The notes below the pieces were generated by a model. It did no database searches. It saw only the letters and a program-made list of their open reading frames with translations, and was not told the DNA's origin. A program made the position numbers and the translations under genes. 64,000 nucleotides of DNA. Source: Talpa occidentalis (Eukaryota > Chordata > Mammalia > Eulipotyphla > Talpidae). Numbering within the stretch: position 1 is the stretch's first letter; the number at the start of each line of letters is the position of its first letter. Positions 10,981 to 21,709 of the stretch are shown here, piece by piece. The DNA is taken from NCBI RefSeq assembly GCF_014898055.3, contig NW_023601543.1, positions 63,253,782-63,317,781 of the forward strand. The letters run 5' to 3'.

Positions 10981-11602
10981 AATTTGGTGCTTTCATTTGA
11001 ATGCATATATCGTTATATCATGCTGGTGAGCTGATCCTTTTATTATTATGTAAAGTCCTTCTTTGTTGTGACAGTTTTCAGTTAATCTATTTTGTCTGCT
11101 ATAAATGCGGTCCCCCCTGCTCTCCTTTTGTTACCATTTACATGGAATATCTTTTTCCATCCTTAACATGTATCTTTAAGTCTAAAGCTAATCCTGTAGA
11201 TAGCAATAGTAGGATCTTATCTTTTTCACCCATTCAGCTACCCTATGTCTTTTGATTCGAGGGATTTTAATGTATTTACATTTAAAGTAATTCGTGATAA
11301 GGAAGAACTTTCTACTATTGCATGACTGTTTCCTTTCCCTCTCTTTTGTTCTCTTGCTGTTTTTTTGTGTTATTGATTTTTTAAAAAATAGTGACATGTT
11401 TTGATTCCTTTCTTATTTTCTTTTACGTATTTTCTCTAGGTATTATGTGGTTATTGTGGGGCTTACATGGAACATCTTACAGTTGTAATAATTTATTTTA
11501 AGCTGATAACTTCAGTCACATATAAACACTTTACACTTTCACTTCTCTTCCCTCCACTTTGCGTTATTGATGCCACAAATTATATATTTTATATTGTGCA
11601 TC

Positions 11603-12655
11603 TGTAACAGGGTGGTCCCCAGAAAAGGGGGAGTTTCCAGGTTTCCTGCCCTACCCAAGGGAGGGTGGAGCTGAGCAGGGAGACAAGAAGCTGCAGAGGA
11701 GACTGAGGAAGGAAGGAAGCAGGATGGAGATCCAGAAAGAGACCTGGAGGAGGCGCATGGAGCCGAGAGACATGTAAAGAAACTGCGCTTGCCTTTTGGT
11801 CGTGGACTGGGTGACACAGATGTAGGTGAGAGACCTGTGGGGAGGTGACCATGGCGGTTTTTGTCTTGGTTTTGATTTTTCTCTTTTCGTTCCAGACTTG
11901 TCTGGTGGTTTCTGATCCTTTTCTGTGGGTCCCCGCTGGAAGATGCTTTAGACTTGGGCAGGCTTCGGGGCCTTGCTCTGGGCCAATCCTGCTTGGGTGG
12001 ACTTTTACCCACTGTGGAACCAAGCATAAGTATTCTTAGCCATTGCTTTGTGTAACTGCCATTTTAGAATTTTAGGTTTTGCTGGGAAAAGACTGCATTC
12101 CAGAGATAGTTTGGACCCTCACTCCACCCTTACTCTCCGGTCACCAATGAGGGCGGACTTGCTGTAATTGGAGCTGCAGGTTGGAGCTGCATCTTGGCCT
12201 GGCCAGTCAGCTTAGAATGATAGTGGGGCAAAGTTGGAGAACGCATCCTTGTAGCCAATGAGTAACTGCCAGCATAATTTAACCTTATTAAAAGACCCCT
12301 GCTTCCTTTGTTCTGGCCTCTCTGTATCTGCCACTGCGTTGGTAGGTGCCGTGAACCCGGACTCAAGTCTGAAATAAACTCCCTTTTGTGTTTGCATCGG
12401 CTGTCTTTGGGTTCTTGGAGGCTATGCTCGCGGAGTCTGCTGACCTTGGGCACAACACCCACGAGGGGATGGGTCACTTTGGGTGCTTGATTTAGAAACT
12501 GTATTCTTTGCCTTTCCTGTATTGTTTCCTAATTGTATTAAAGTTCCTTTCCATTAAAGTCTCATTTGTTTTGTGTTGATGCTGCGGATGGCAGAACCCA
12601 TTTAGAGCAGGCAGGTTTGCCGGGTCTGGGCTGCCTCTCTCCTTGCCCTGTAACA
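11603..12655 (+). mobile_element. Long LTR or composite LTR element with 4-bp TSD
   Basis: Starts TGTAACAGGG and ends CCCTGTAACA; CATC flanks both sides (11599-11602 and 12656-12659), so the insertion boundaries are clear. Within it are a CCAAT motif (about 12144), an AATAAA signal at 12373-12378 in a context like the R-U5 of gammaretrovirus-type LTRs, and further ATTAAA motifs near 12537 and 12557. At 1053 bases it is long for a single LTR. A stretch at 12476-12490 (CA then TTTGGGTGCTTG) resembles an LTR end plus primer-binding-site start, so a nested or deleted element is possible. Antisense frames crossing it look fortuitous. Confidence 0.7.
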
Positions 12656-13760
12656 CATCCATTAACATACTTTTATAATTAAAGTTATTTTTTTCTCTCA
12701 TCAGATAATTTGAAAATGAGCTTTTATCTTTTGAATTCTATACAAGAATTGAAAGTGATTTATGCACCTTAGTTGCAGTATTACAGCATTCCTGTAGTCA
12801 TCTACATATTTACCCTTACTAGTGGACTTAATATTTTCATATACTTTTGTGCTGCTGTTCATTCAACTTGAAGGACTTTTTCATTTCAACTTGAAGGGCT
12901 CCATTAGCATTTCTTGTAATGATGGTGTAGTGGTGATGAACTTCCTCAGCTTTTATTTATCTGGGAAAGTTATTCTCTTTCCTTCCTTTTAGACAGACAG
13001 TTTTCGTGGATATAGCATTCTTGCTTGGCAGTTTATTTCAGCAATTTGAATATAGCCCTTCTGGCATGCATGGTCTCTGCTGAAAAATCCACTGTAGTCT
13101 TAGGGGAGTTCCCATGTGTGTAATGATTTATTTTTCTCTTGCTGCTTTCAAATTTTTCTCTGTTTTCCACTTGAAAATTTGTTTATAATATGTCTTATTG
13201 GGATACTTGACTATGGATGCTTATTCCGTTTCACAGATTTGGGAAGTTTTCAGCCACTCTTTAAATAGCCTTTCTATTCTTCTGTGTCTTTTCTCCTTCT
13301 GAGACTACCATAATGCATAAATTGATCTGTTTGACGGTGTCCCATAAATTCCTCAGTTTTTCTTCACTACTTGTCACTCTTTTCTCCTGTCTGATTAGAT
13401 AATTTCAAAATGATTTTTTTAACTCACTGATTATTTTTTGCTGCTTGATCAAGTCTGCTGTTCTAGTGAAATTTTTAGTTAATTTATTGCATTATCATTG
13501 CCAAAATTGTTTGCTTTGTTGCTGTACTTTCTATCTCTTAGTTGAAATTCTCATTTTGTTCATGCATCACTTTCCTAAACTCATTGTGGATCTTTTTGAC
13601 AGTTGTTTTGAAATCTTTGTCAGGTGATTAATTTTTTTAGAGTGGGTTTCTGAAGTTTATTTTTGTCTCATTGATCAGGCAATTTTTCCATTTCTTTATG
13701 CTCCATGTAACCGTTAATTTGATAAAACTGCCACTTCTCCTAATCTATGCACTGGTTTTG

Positions 13761-14710
13761 TTAGGGAAATACCTTAACCAACCTGGCTAGAGATTCTGGG
13801 AGCTCTCACCATTTCTGTGGATGTCTCTTCTCTGGACTTGTATATGTAGATTTCTAATTAGAGGCATTTGTTTGTTTAATTTGTTCAGGAGCTCATAATC
13901 TCTTGCTTACTCTGGTGTCTATTTACTATTCTGTGGATCCTCTGAAGCAGCAACATGCCACCTAGCTTTTTTTTTTTCCTCCACAGCCAGGTCCTGTCAA
14001 CACCCCAAGTTGTGCTAGAAAGAAACCAGTCCCTTGGGCAGACCTCCAAAAAGCCAGAATGTTGGATGCATGTTCCACTGTTCTCTATTCTCCCTAAAGG
14101 AGAGGCTGCCAACTAGTATTGGCCTGTTTCCTATACCAAGGGCCTTAGCAGTGATCTTTTTCTTTTCTTTTTTTTTTTAGCAGCCCCCAGACATCTAGAG
14201 CATGTTGAGTCCCATCCATGCTCTGAGACATAAACTAGTCCCTCAGGCAGCCCCCTGAAAAACTGGAATGTTGGATACATGCTCTACTTTTCCCTTTCCC
14301 TGTGGGGGAAAGGCCACAGAGCTATAGCAGCCTATTTGTTATACTGCAAGTCCTCTGGAGCAATAGCATGCTATCTAACTCTTTTTGTTCTCAGTGGCCC
14401 CAGGCATTTAAAGTATGCTGGGTCCTGTCAACACTTTAAGACAGGCAAGACATAAGCCAGGCCCTTGGGCAGTCCCTGTAAAAAGTCAGAATGTTAGATG
14501 TACAGTCTAATCTTCTCTTTCCCTGTGCAAGGAAAATCCAGGAGCTGGGGATTTCCTCATTATCATGTGGCAGGGTCTGGTGGGAAGAGAGACTAAGGTG
14601 AGAGGGTGCCCCAACATTCTCTACTGGCATTGATATAACTGGTTTCATGCTTGCTGGGATACAGGAGCCTTTTAACTGGTTTCTGGATTTCTCATAAAGG
14701 AAATTCATCC
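13761..14710 (-). repeat. Tandem ~210-bp repeats, probable L1 5'UTR monomers, antisense
   Basis: Three diverged units share the order GCAGCAACATGCCACCTA, CAGGTCCTGTCAACACC, CCCTTGGGCAG and CAGAATGTTGGATGCATG. The last motif recurs near 14056, 14262 and 14485, a period of about 206-223 bases. They sit at the 5' end of the antisense L1 at 10561-13760, where promoter monomers would be expected. Confidence 0.6.
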
Positions 14711-15109
14711 ATTTATTGTTGAATTGGTATCTCTGGAGGAGTATGAAAGGTCTGGAATCTCTTATTCTACTAATTTGCTGACAACACCCTGCCTCAGCTT
14801 GTGCATTAAGGCCCTTTTCTTCCTCAGTAGCTCTCAGTACGGTGGAGATACCAGGCCCTTGACACTACTGTGCAGTGACCAGTCTTTGCTTTGGCGCTCC
14901 CATTGTATAGGCTAAGACTGTCCAATCTGCATTGCATTGTGAAGCTCACCCTGCCCACCTTGCTTTCTCCCTCTTTCATCTGTCACAGGCATGACCTACA
15001 ATAAACCTATTTACTCCTAACTTTTGTCTTAGTTCTGCTTCCTGGAAGACTCAATTAAGAAACGATTGTGAGCTCAAAGTCTCATGGCTCTCCCTCACAG
15101 TATTCATTC
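14711..15109. other. No gene; possible old LTR 3' end
   Basis: CAATAAACCTATTTACTCC (about 14999) followed by TTGTCTTAGTTCTGCTTCCTGGAAGACTCAA resembles the polyadenylation and U5 end of old ERVL-like LTRs. The left boundary is not visible. Confidence 0.35.
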
Positions 15110-15383
15110 TTTTTTTTTTTTTTTTTAAGATTTATTTATTTATACATACAAGAACTGGGGTACAGGCCAGAGTTGTCAGGGATGAGAGGATTCACCAGAG
15201 ACAGCGGGGAACAGAACAAGCAGACTGACAAAAATACATTGCTGAGGGGAGCAGCCGGCGAGGCAGGAGAGGTCTGCTGCGCCATGTGGGTCCGCTCCCT
15301 GGCCGGGGATTGAACTCGTGCTGCAGTGCCAGCTGATAGCTTCATAGTACTGAGACGTAACCCCTTGCGCCACCAGGGAAGCC
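15110..15383 (-). mobile_element. SINE, older subfamily
   Basis: Minus-strand copy with 17 T at its tail end and reversed head TTGCGCCACCAGGGAAGCCC. No clear TSD. Confidence 0.93.
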
Positions 15384-16330
15384 CCTCTGACTTCTTCTTG
15401 GGAACATTACTAGACTACATTTCCCAGTCTTTCTTGAAGTTAGATGGCTATAAAAACACACATTTATTTTCTTCTATTGACACTGTAATAGTTCTGGCAC
15501 ATTGGAAAGAGCATATGGACTTTGAGATGTATAATCAGTGTTTTACTTTTTAATTGGTTCTCTCTAGAAGGGATAACATTTCAACTAACTTAAAAATGAC
15601 CTTTGAGAGACTAGGTGGAGAGATAAGCCCTTAGATGGCAAAGAAAGACAATACCATGTTGGTTTACAGTACTTGGCTTGGAAGTCTTCAACTGGATGAA
15701 GAGAGATTAGTTATTTTCATCACCGCCACCATCTGGAGGTAATATTAGAGTGTTCATTATCACAGGCCTCCATTAACAGGAGTACATGAGGTGTGAGGCC
15801 TATGATAATCTCACCCCAGAGCAACCCAGCTCACTGTGGTGCCTATCCATGAGTGCTGAGCTACTTACTGTTCTGCAGTGACACGTTAGGCACTGGTTAT
15901 GAAAACTGAAAGTACTATATATCCTCATTGGGAATAACTTATATCCCACTGTTCTAAACTGTGCCAAATTTTCAATTAAGTTCTAAATGTCTTAATTAGT
16001 AATGTTATTCAAGAAGCACTGATATTGTAGAAGGACACTATTTGTGGCATGTCTAATGATCTTCCATATGGCCTCAGATCCATGACATTTACCACCAACC
16101 ACTGCAGCATCTCCTTGCACTGGCATAAGCATTATTCTATCACATAATCTCTACGATAATGGCTGACAATGAGACAAAGGTTAATAAGCAATTTAAATTT
16201 CCCTGGTATGGCAGTAGCATTCTTGCCTTTGTTTTGTTTTTATAACTGCTGTTAGCTCAATTTAGAATTTCATTTTCTTTCATGGGCTACTTTAAAATGA
16301 ATTACACATTGGCAAAGGTTTGGCCACTTT
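15384..16330. other. Unassigned sequence, no gene
   Basis: About 950 bases without recognised repeats or a convincing coding frame. It may be old unique sequence. Confidence 0.3.
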
Positions 16331-16373
16331 GAATCTTTTAAAAATTTATTTTCCTTTTAAAGTTACCATACAG

Positions 16374-16677
16374 GGGCCTCCCCGGTGGCGCAGAGGTTGA
16401 GCGCTGGGTTGCGAAGCCGCCCGCGGCCTCTGCGGCGCCGGTTCGATCCCCGGCTGCTCCCCGGCCACCGGAGGAGGGTCCCACATGGCACGCAGACCTC
16501 TCCTGCCACCCGCTGCTCCCCTCAGCAGTGTGCTTCAGTCCCTCTGCCTGCTCTACTCCCCACTCTGGCTCTGGTGAATTCTCTCACCCTCCCGCGCTTC
16601 TGACTGTACCCAGTGCATGTATAAACAAAACAAACAAACAAACATAATAAATAAATAAAAAAAAAAAAAAAAAAAAA
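16374..16677 (+). mobile_element. SINE, young subfamily
   Basis: Full-length plus-strand copy of the CGGCCACCGGAGGAGG variant with an oligo(A) of about 22. A perfect 15-bp TSD AAAGTTACCATACAG is at 16359-16373 and 16678-16692 (the last base shared within the flank). Confidence 0.96.
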
Positions 16678-17181
16678 AAGTTACCATACAGTAAAATACA
16701 CTTCTTTTGGCATACAATTCTATGAATTTTAAACCATATTATAGACTTGTATAATAATCACCACAATTAGGAACCTGAATAGTTCCATCACCCCACAAAC
16801 ATGCTGCCCCTTTTATATTCTAACCCTCTCACCCCAAACACCTTGATTTGTTCTCTGTATCTGTAACTTTGTTTTTGAGAATGTCATATGCAAATGGAAA
16901 TATACTTGAAATAGTATTTATGATTCTTGACTACTTTTTTTGAATCTGACCTCCTTTACTCAGCATAACACCTTTGAGATTCTTCAAAGTTGTGTGCAGT
17001 AATAGTTTATTTGTTTTTATTGCTAAGCAGAATTTCATTATTTTGGATGTATCACAGTTTATTAATTCATTCATCAATGGAATGATATTTGGCTTATTTC
17101 CGGTATGGGGCAAAAGGAATAACAGTGATTTAAAAGTTAACGTATGGGTTTTGGTGTGAACATAAATTTTCATTTGTCTAG

Positions 17182-17398
17182 GGCAAAGGTTGGCAAATAT
17201 TTTCTGTAAAGGGCTAGATAGTAAATTGTTTAGACTTTGTGGACCATGTGTAGTCTTTGTAACATTCTTTTTTTTTTTTAAAAAAAAAACAAAACAAACA
17301 ACTCTTTAAAATTATAAAAAGCATTCTAAGCCCATTGGCCACACAAAACCAGATCAGTAGTCTGATTTGACTCACTTGCCTTAGATTTGTGACCCCTG
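17182..17398. mobile_element. hAT-Charlie-like non-autonomous DNA transposon fossil
   Basis: The left end GGCAAAGGTTGGCAAATATTTTCTGTAAAGGGC is followed by TTTAGACTTTGTGGACCATG. The right end TTAGATTTGTGACCCCTG is its imperfect terminal inverted repeat. The right flank CTCTAGAA fits the NTCTAGAN target preference known for hAT-Charlie elements, and the left flank GTCTAGGG is a decayed match. An A/T tract near 17268-17300 is probably a later expansion. There is no transposase frame. Confidence 0.75.
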
Positions 17399-17939
17399 CT
17401 CTAGAACAAATACCTAGAAGTGGGATTGTGGGATTGTTGGGACATATGTTTAACTTTATAAGTAATGGCCTAACTGTTTTCCAGAGTACATGTACCATTT
17501 TGCATTCCTCCAGCATGTATGAGAGTTTCAGTTGCTTTACATCCTTGACAAAATTTGGCATTGCATTTGTTATTGTTTTACTCTGTTTTGTTTTCAGTTT
17601 TACTTGTAAGTGTGGGGTAATATCTCATTGGAATTTTATTTTGCACCTCCCTAATTCCTAATGATGCTGAAATTTTTTTCATGTGCTTATTTACTATGTA
17701 TATATCTTTGCTAGTGAAAGTCTGTTTCTATCTTTTGACCATTTTCTAATTGTTTTAAAATTGTTGAGTTCTGAGAATTCTTTATATATTTTAGATACAT
17801 TTCACTTCTCAGAACTCTGTCCTTTCTGCCTTCCACAATACTGTTTTAGGAAAATCAATCGTCATTGAAATATTCGTGATAATAAAAAGGGGCCAATATA
17901 TGAGCTATACAAAAATATCCTCAAGAATACAGGCGTATA

Positions 17940-18205
17940 GGGCCTCCCCGGTGGCACAGCAGTTGAGCGCTGGGTTACGAAGCTGCCCGCAGCCTCTGCA
18001 GCGCCGGTTCGATCCCCAGCCGCCAGGCAAGGGTCCCACATGGCGCTCAGACCTCTCCTGCCGCCCGCTGCTCCCCTCAGCAGTGTACTTCATCAGTCTG
18101 GTCTGTTCCCCGCTCTGGCTCTGGTGAATTCTCTCACCCTCCTGCGCTTTTGACTGTACCCAGTGCTTGTATAAATAAATAAATAAATCTTTAAAAAAAA
18201 AAAAA
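17940..18205 (+). mobile_element. SINE, young subfamily, short-head variant
   Basis: The 17-bp TSD AAGAATACAGGCGTATA is at 17923-17939, with one mismatch in the right copy at 18206-18222. This copy lacks the CTCCCCGGCCACCGGAGG segment after the B box. Confidence 0.95.
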
Positions 18206-18326
18206 AAGAATAGAGGCGTATAACTGAATAACACACATCAGAAATATTTTGTCTTGGAAACACTGAAAATCATGACCAAAGTTTTATATAGGAATGCAAA
18301 AAACTTAATAAAAACAAAATATGTGA

Positions 18327-18592
18327 GGGCCTCCCCTGGTGGCGCAGCGGTTGAGCGCTGCCCGCAGCCTCTGCGGCGCCGGATCGATCCCCGGCCGCCG
18401 GGCGAGAGTCCCACATGGCGTGTAGACCTCTCCTGCCGCCTGCTGCTCCCCTCAGCAGTGTACTTGGTCACTCTGCCTGTTCTACTCTCCGCTCTGGCTC
18501 TGGTGAATCCTCTCACCCTCCAGCACTTCTGACTGTGTCCAGTGCTTGTATAAATAAATAAAATAAATAAATCTTTAAAAAATAAATAAGTA
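18327..18592 (+). mobile_element. SINE, young subfamily, with deletion in the tRNA-like head
   Basis: A perfect 20-bp TSD AATAAAAACAAAATATGTGA is at 18307-18326 and 18593-18612. The head reads GTTGAGCGCTGCCCGCAG, so 14 bases present in sister copies (GGGTTGCGAAGCTG), between two GCTG motifs, are missing. This falls between the A and B boxes. Confidence 0.96.
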
Positions 18593-18740
18593 AATAAAAA
18601 CAAAATATGTGAATCATGAGCTTAAACAGAGATAAAATAAATGACACTGTGGAGAAGCAATCAACTTAATAAAGTCTTTCCAATAAATAAATTCTGTGTG
18701 TCTGGGGGGAGAGTAGGAAGGTGGGGCTATCACTTTTCTT

Positions 18741-20085
18741 GTTAAGAAACATTTATTTTTAAAAACTTCTTATTATGAAAGAAATTTAAACGTACACAAA
18801 AGTAGAAATGATAATATAATGAACTCTGACTTATGATTCAGCTTCAACAATTAACAATATTTTGCCAATCTTGTTCTATTTATCCACTGCAACATTTTTT
18901 GGGTGGGGTGGACTATTTTCAAACAAACCCAAACTATGTAATTTCAGAGATAAATGTTTCAATAAATATCTGTAACTAATAAGGACAATGAAAATAATAT
19001 AAATAACATGCCATTATTACACCTTAGAAAATATTCCCTAGTATCATTTCACCCCATGCTATATTAAAAGTTCTTTAATTCTCACAAAGATAACATTTTC
19101 AGCTACCTTGTTCACATTGTCTTACCAGCAAGGTTCATATATTGTTTGGTTATTATAGTTCTTAAGTTTCTCCATAGCTTCTCGGCCTTTTAGCTAACAT
19201 CAAGTGAAGTCTCTTTTATGCTGTGATAGCCCCACCTTATTACCCTCCCCCCAAACACACACAATTTATTTATTGGAAAGACTGGATCATTTATCCGGTA
19301 GGATATATTATATCCTGGATTAGGTTGATTGCTTCTGCATGGTGTCATTTAACTCTCTATTCTCTGTGTTTTCCAAAAGTTGATAGTCAGATATTGAAGC
19401 TTGATTTAAGATTTTTTTATAAGCAAAAATATTTAATAGGTGACGCTATGTACTTCCAATTACGTCACATCAAGAGGTAGATAATGTATGTTGTCTCTCT
19501 TGTAGTGGTGCTAATTAGTGGAATCAGGTAGTGTCAGCTTAACTTATCCATTATAAAGTTTCCTATCAATTTTCCCCCTAATAGTTCTAGCAGCCACTGA
19601 TGATCATTGCTAAGATCTGTTATTTATTTGTACCTGAAAAGTGGTGATAATTGTTATTTTTATCATTATTCTGCATACTAGCTGGAATTCCTCTTATAAG
19701 AAGACTATTCTTCAGCAACTCTTTGGTTACCTAGAAAACCATTTCTTATACAGGAAAAATAGGATAAATGTTTGATGCTTTCTTTTTTAAAAAACAATTT
19801 CCATAACAGTGAATTTGTGCTCTGACAACCTCCAATGATGAACAATGAGCTTTCTGAGTTTTGTTTCATTTATCAGTTATCATTGTGAACTTATAACTTA
19901 ATTTTTGATATTTATCAACTACAATACTTATCCATTTTGATGCTCAAATTATCTCATTTTAAACTAGTAGGAGTATCTTCAAGTTGATGTCTGTGTCCCT
20001 TTGACACAACCTCAGGAGTCATTGAGATCTTCTTCGCTTATTTTGTAAACATCCTACCTTTGAGTGTAACCAGTTATTTCTCTAA
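18741..20085 (-). mobile_element. Old L1, antisense
   Basis: Reversed 3' L1 sequence is recognisable in CACAAAAGTAGAAATGATAATATAATGAAC, AACAATATTTTGCCAATC and GGTGTCATTTAACTCTCTATTC. It carries the U2 fragment at 19174-19206. The right half (about 19500-20085) is a weaker match. Confidence 0.6.
19174..19206 (+). pseudogene. U2 snRNA 5'-end fragment
   Basis: The run CTTCTCGGCCTTTTAGCTAA then CATCAAGTG matches the first ~33 nt of the conserved spliceosomal U2 snRNA with about three substitutions. The match stops at the U2 position where the branch-site recognition region begins. There is no snRNA promoter, Sm site or body, so it is a dead fragment. Related AAGTTTCTC (19164-19172) and AAGTCTCTT (19207-19215) flank it, a possible short TSD in the antisense L1. 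Confidence 0.75.
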
Positions 20086-20119
20086 GGAGCCCTGTTCTCT
20101 TTAAGTAGAAAAAGGTATT

Positions 20120-20449
20120 GGGCCTCCCCTGGTGGCGCAGCGGTTGAGCGCTGGGTTGCGAAGCTGCCCGCAGCCTCTGCAGGACCGGTTCGATCCCCGG
20201 CCGCGGGGGGCGAGGGTCCCACATGGCGCGCAGACCTCTCCTGCCTCCCGCTGCTCCCTTCAGTAGTGTACTTCGTCAGTCTGCCTGCTCTACTCTCCCC
20301 TCTGGCTCTGGTGAATTCTCTCCCCCTCCCATGCTTCTGACTGTACCCAGTGCTTGTATAAATAAATAAATAAACAAACAAATAAACAAAGTGCCTCCCA
20401 GGTTCTAATCTTCACTGTGATAATCTAATATACTCTTTAAAAAGAAAAA
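20120..20449 (+). mobile_element. SINE, young subfamily, with extra ~60-nt 3' sequence
   Basis: The SINE body ends in AATAAATAAATAAACAAACAAATAAACAAA at about 20390 without the usual TCTTT. About 48 unrelated bases follow (from GTGCCTCCCAGG), ending in CTCTTTAAAAAG and A-rich sequence. Only then does the TSD AGAAAAAGGTATT (20107-20119) recur, at 20450-20462. The extra bases therefore appear to have been carried in with the SINE. Confidence 0.85.
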
Positions 20450-20462
20450 AGAAAAAGGTATT

Positions 20463-20970
20463 TGTTTTTAAATGCAATTTATTTATATATATTTTACATC
20501 ACTATTCATTTTTGTATAATGTTTGCTTTCTCCTCTCAGGTGCATTCCCCATAGAATTCCCACCTTCAACTCATCCATGCACCATGGCCATATTGGCCTG
20601 TGCTCTTCCCTCCTCTGTTCTACTCCCTACCCTTCTCCCTCCCCCTCCTCTGCAGAATGTCTCTAATTTACAGTTGCCTGCCATATTTTTTTGTTATGCC
20701 CCCCATCCCTTATATTCCTCTTATAAGTGAAACCATCTGATATTTTTCTTTTTCCTTCTGACTTATTTCACTGAGCATAATCCTTTTCAGCTCCATCCAT
20801 GTTGCTGCAAATGGCATGAGTTTATCTTTTTTTGTTTGTTGAATAGTATTCCATTGTGTATATATACCACATCTTCCTGATCCAGTCATCTACTTTTGAG
20901 CATTTGGGTTGTTTCCCTATCTTATGTATTATAAATAGTGCTGCAATAAATATAGGGGTGCAGGTAACCT
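20463..20970 (-). mobile_element. 5'-truncated L1 3' end, antisense
   Basis: Reversed 3'UTR and ORF2 end: CCCCATAGAATTCCC, ACTTATTTCACTGAGCATAATCC, CATGTTGCTGCAAATGGCATGAG and GAATAGTATTCCATTGTGTATATATACC. It lies between two copies of AGAAAAAGGTATTT (20450-20463 and 20971-20984). Confidence 0.9.
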
Positions 20971-21123
20971 AGAAAAAGGTATTTAGAGGCTAATATTTTG
21001 ATACCAGTGGGATCACTGTTACTGAGTCATCATTATATCTAAGTCTTTCAGTATACAAAACTAAGAGATGTAAATTTTTTGGGGGGGTGGGGAGCTAAAA
21101 CATTGGTTCATATTGATACTTCT

Positions 21124-21395
21124 TTTTTTTTTTTAAAGATTTATTTATTTATACATACAAGAACTGGGGTATAGGCCAGAGATGTAGGAGGTGAGAGGAT
21201 TCACCAGAGACAGAGTGGGGAACAGAACAGGTAGATTGTCTGAAATACACTGCTGAGGGGAGCAGTGGGGGGGTTAGCAGAGGTCTGCTGCACCATGTGG
21301 GTAACTCCCTGGGTGGGGATTGAACTCATGCTGCAGAGGCTGCAGATAGCTTCGTAGGTTGAGTCTTAACCCCTTGCGCCACCAAGGAGGCCCCC
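21124..21395 (-). mobile_element. SINE, older subfamily
   Basis: Minus-strand copy flanked by TATTGATACTTCT (21111-21123) and TACTGATATTTCT (21397-21409), an aged TSD with two mismatches. Confidence 0.94.
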
Positions 21396-21428
21396 ATACT
21401 GATATTTCTAATTGAAATTTATAATTAA

Positions 21429-21694
21429 TGGGCCTCCCCGGTAGCGCAGCAGGTTGAGCACCAAGCTGTGAAGCTGTCCGCAGCCTCTGCAGCGCCAGTT
21501 TGATTCCCGGCCGGCCAGGGAGATTCCCACATGGCGCAGCAGACCTCTCCTGTCGCTCCCGCTGCTCCCCTTAGCAGTGTATCTTGGTCTGTCTGCCTGT
21601 TCGGCTCCCTGCTCTGTCTCTGGTGAATCCTCTCACCCTCCCGGGCCTCTGGCCTGTACCCCAGCTCTTGTATAAAAATAAATCTTAAAAAAAA
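21429..21694 (+). mobile_element. SINE, intermediate subfamily
   Basis: The perfect TSD GAAATTTATAATTAA is at 21414-21428 and 21695-21709. The head combines GGTTGAGCACC with an older-type GGCCGGCCAGGG body, so it links the two subfamilies. Confidence 0.95.
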
Positions 21695-21709
21695 GAAATT
21701 TATAATTAA

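Larger units (their letters stand above)
10561..13760 (-). mobile_element. Old L1, ORF2 N-terminal and ORF1-like region, antisense
   Basis: Reversed L1 phrases include TTCAGTTAATCTATTTTGTCTGCTATAAATG, GTCTTTTGATTCGAGGGATTTTAATG and GGTTATTGTGGGGCTTACATGG. Sequence resembling the 5' part of old L1s follows (GCTGCTTTCAAATTTTTCTCTG near 13141). It is interrupted by the SINE at 10693-10980 and the LTR at 11603-12655. No frame is intact. Confidence 0.75.
16331..17880 (-). mobile_element. Old L1, antisense, split by SINE and hAT element
   Basis: Reversed L1 phrases lie on both sides of the interruptions: TTTGTTTTTATTGCTAAGCAG, CTCAGCATAACACCTTTGAGATTCTTC, AATACCTAGAAGTGGGATTG and AACTGTTTTCCAGAGTACATG. 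The SINE at 16374-16677 and the DNA transposon at 17182-17398 both inserted into it. Confidence 0.8.
17881..18740. other. Unassigned AT-rich sequence holding two SINEs
   Basis: Apart from the SINEs at 17940-18205 and 18327-18592 nothing specific is recognised. It could be further old L1 sequence. Confidence 0.3.

Noticed and set aside
11539..12027. Overlapping 162- and 144-codon antisense frames
   Set aside because: Antisense to an LTR, in two different frames at once, with low-complexity Ser/Pro/Lys composition.
13930..14560. Regularly spaced repeats considered as an array of CRISPR type
   Set aside because: Units are ~210 bp, diverged, contiguous and without short identical repeats or unique spacers; the genome is mammalian.
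19174..19206. Functional U2 snRNA gene
   Set aside because: Only ~33 nt of ~190 are present, with substitutions and no promoter elements or Sm site.
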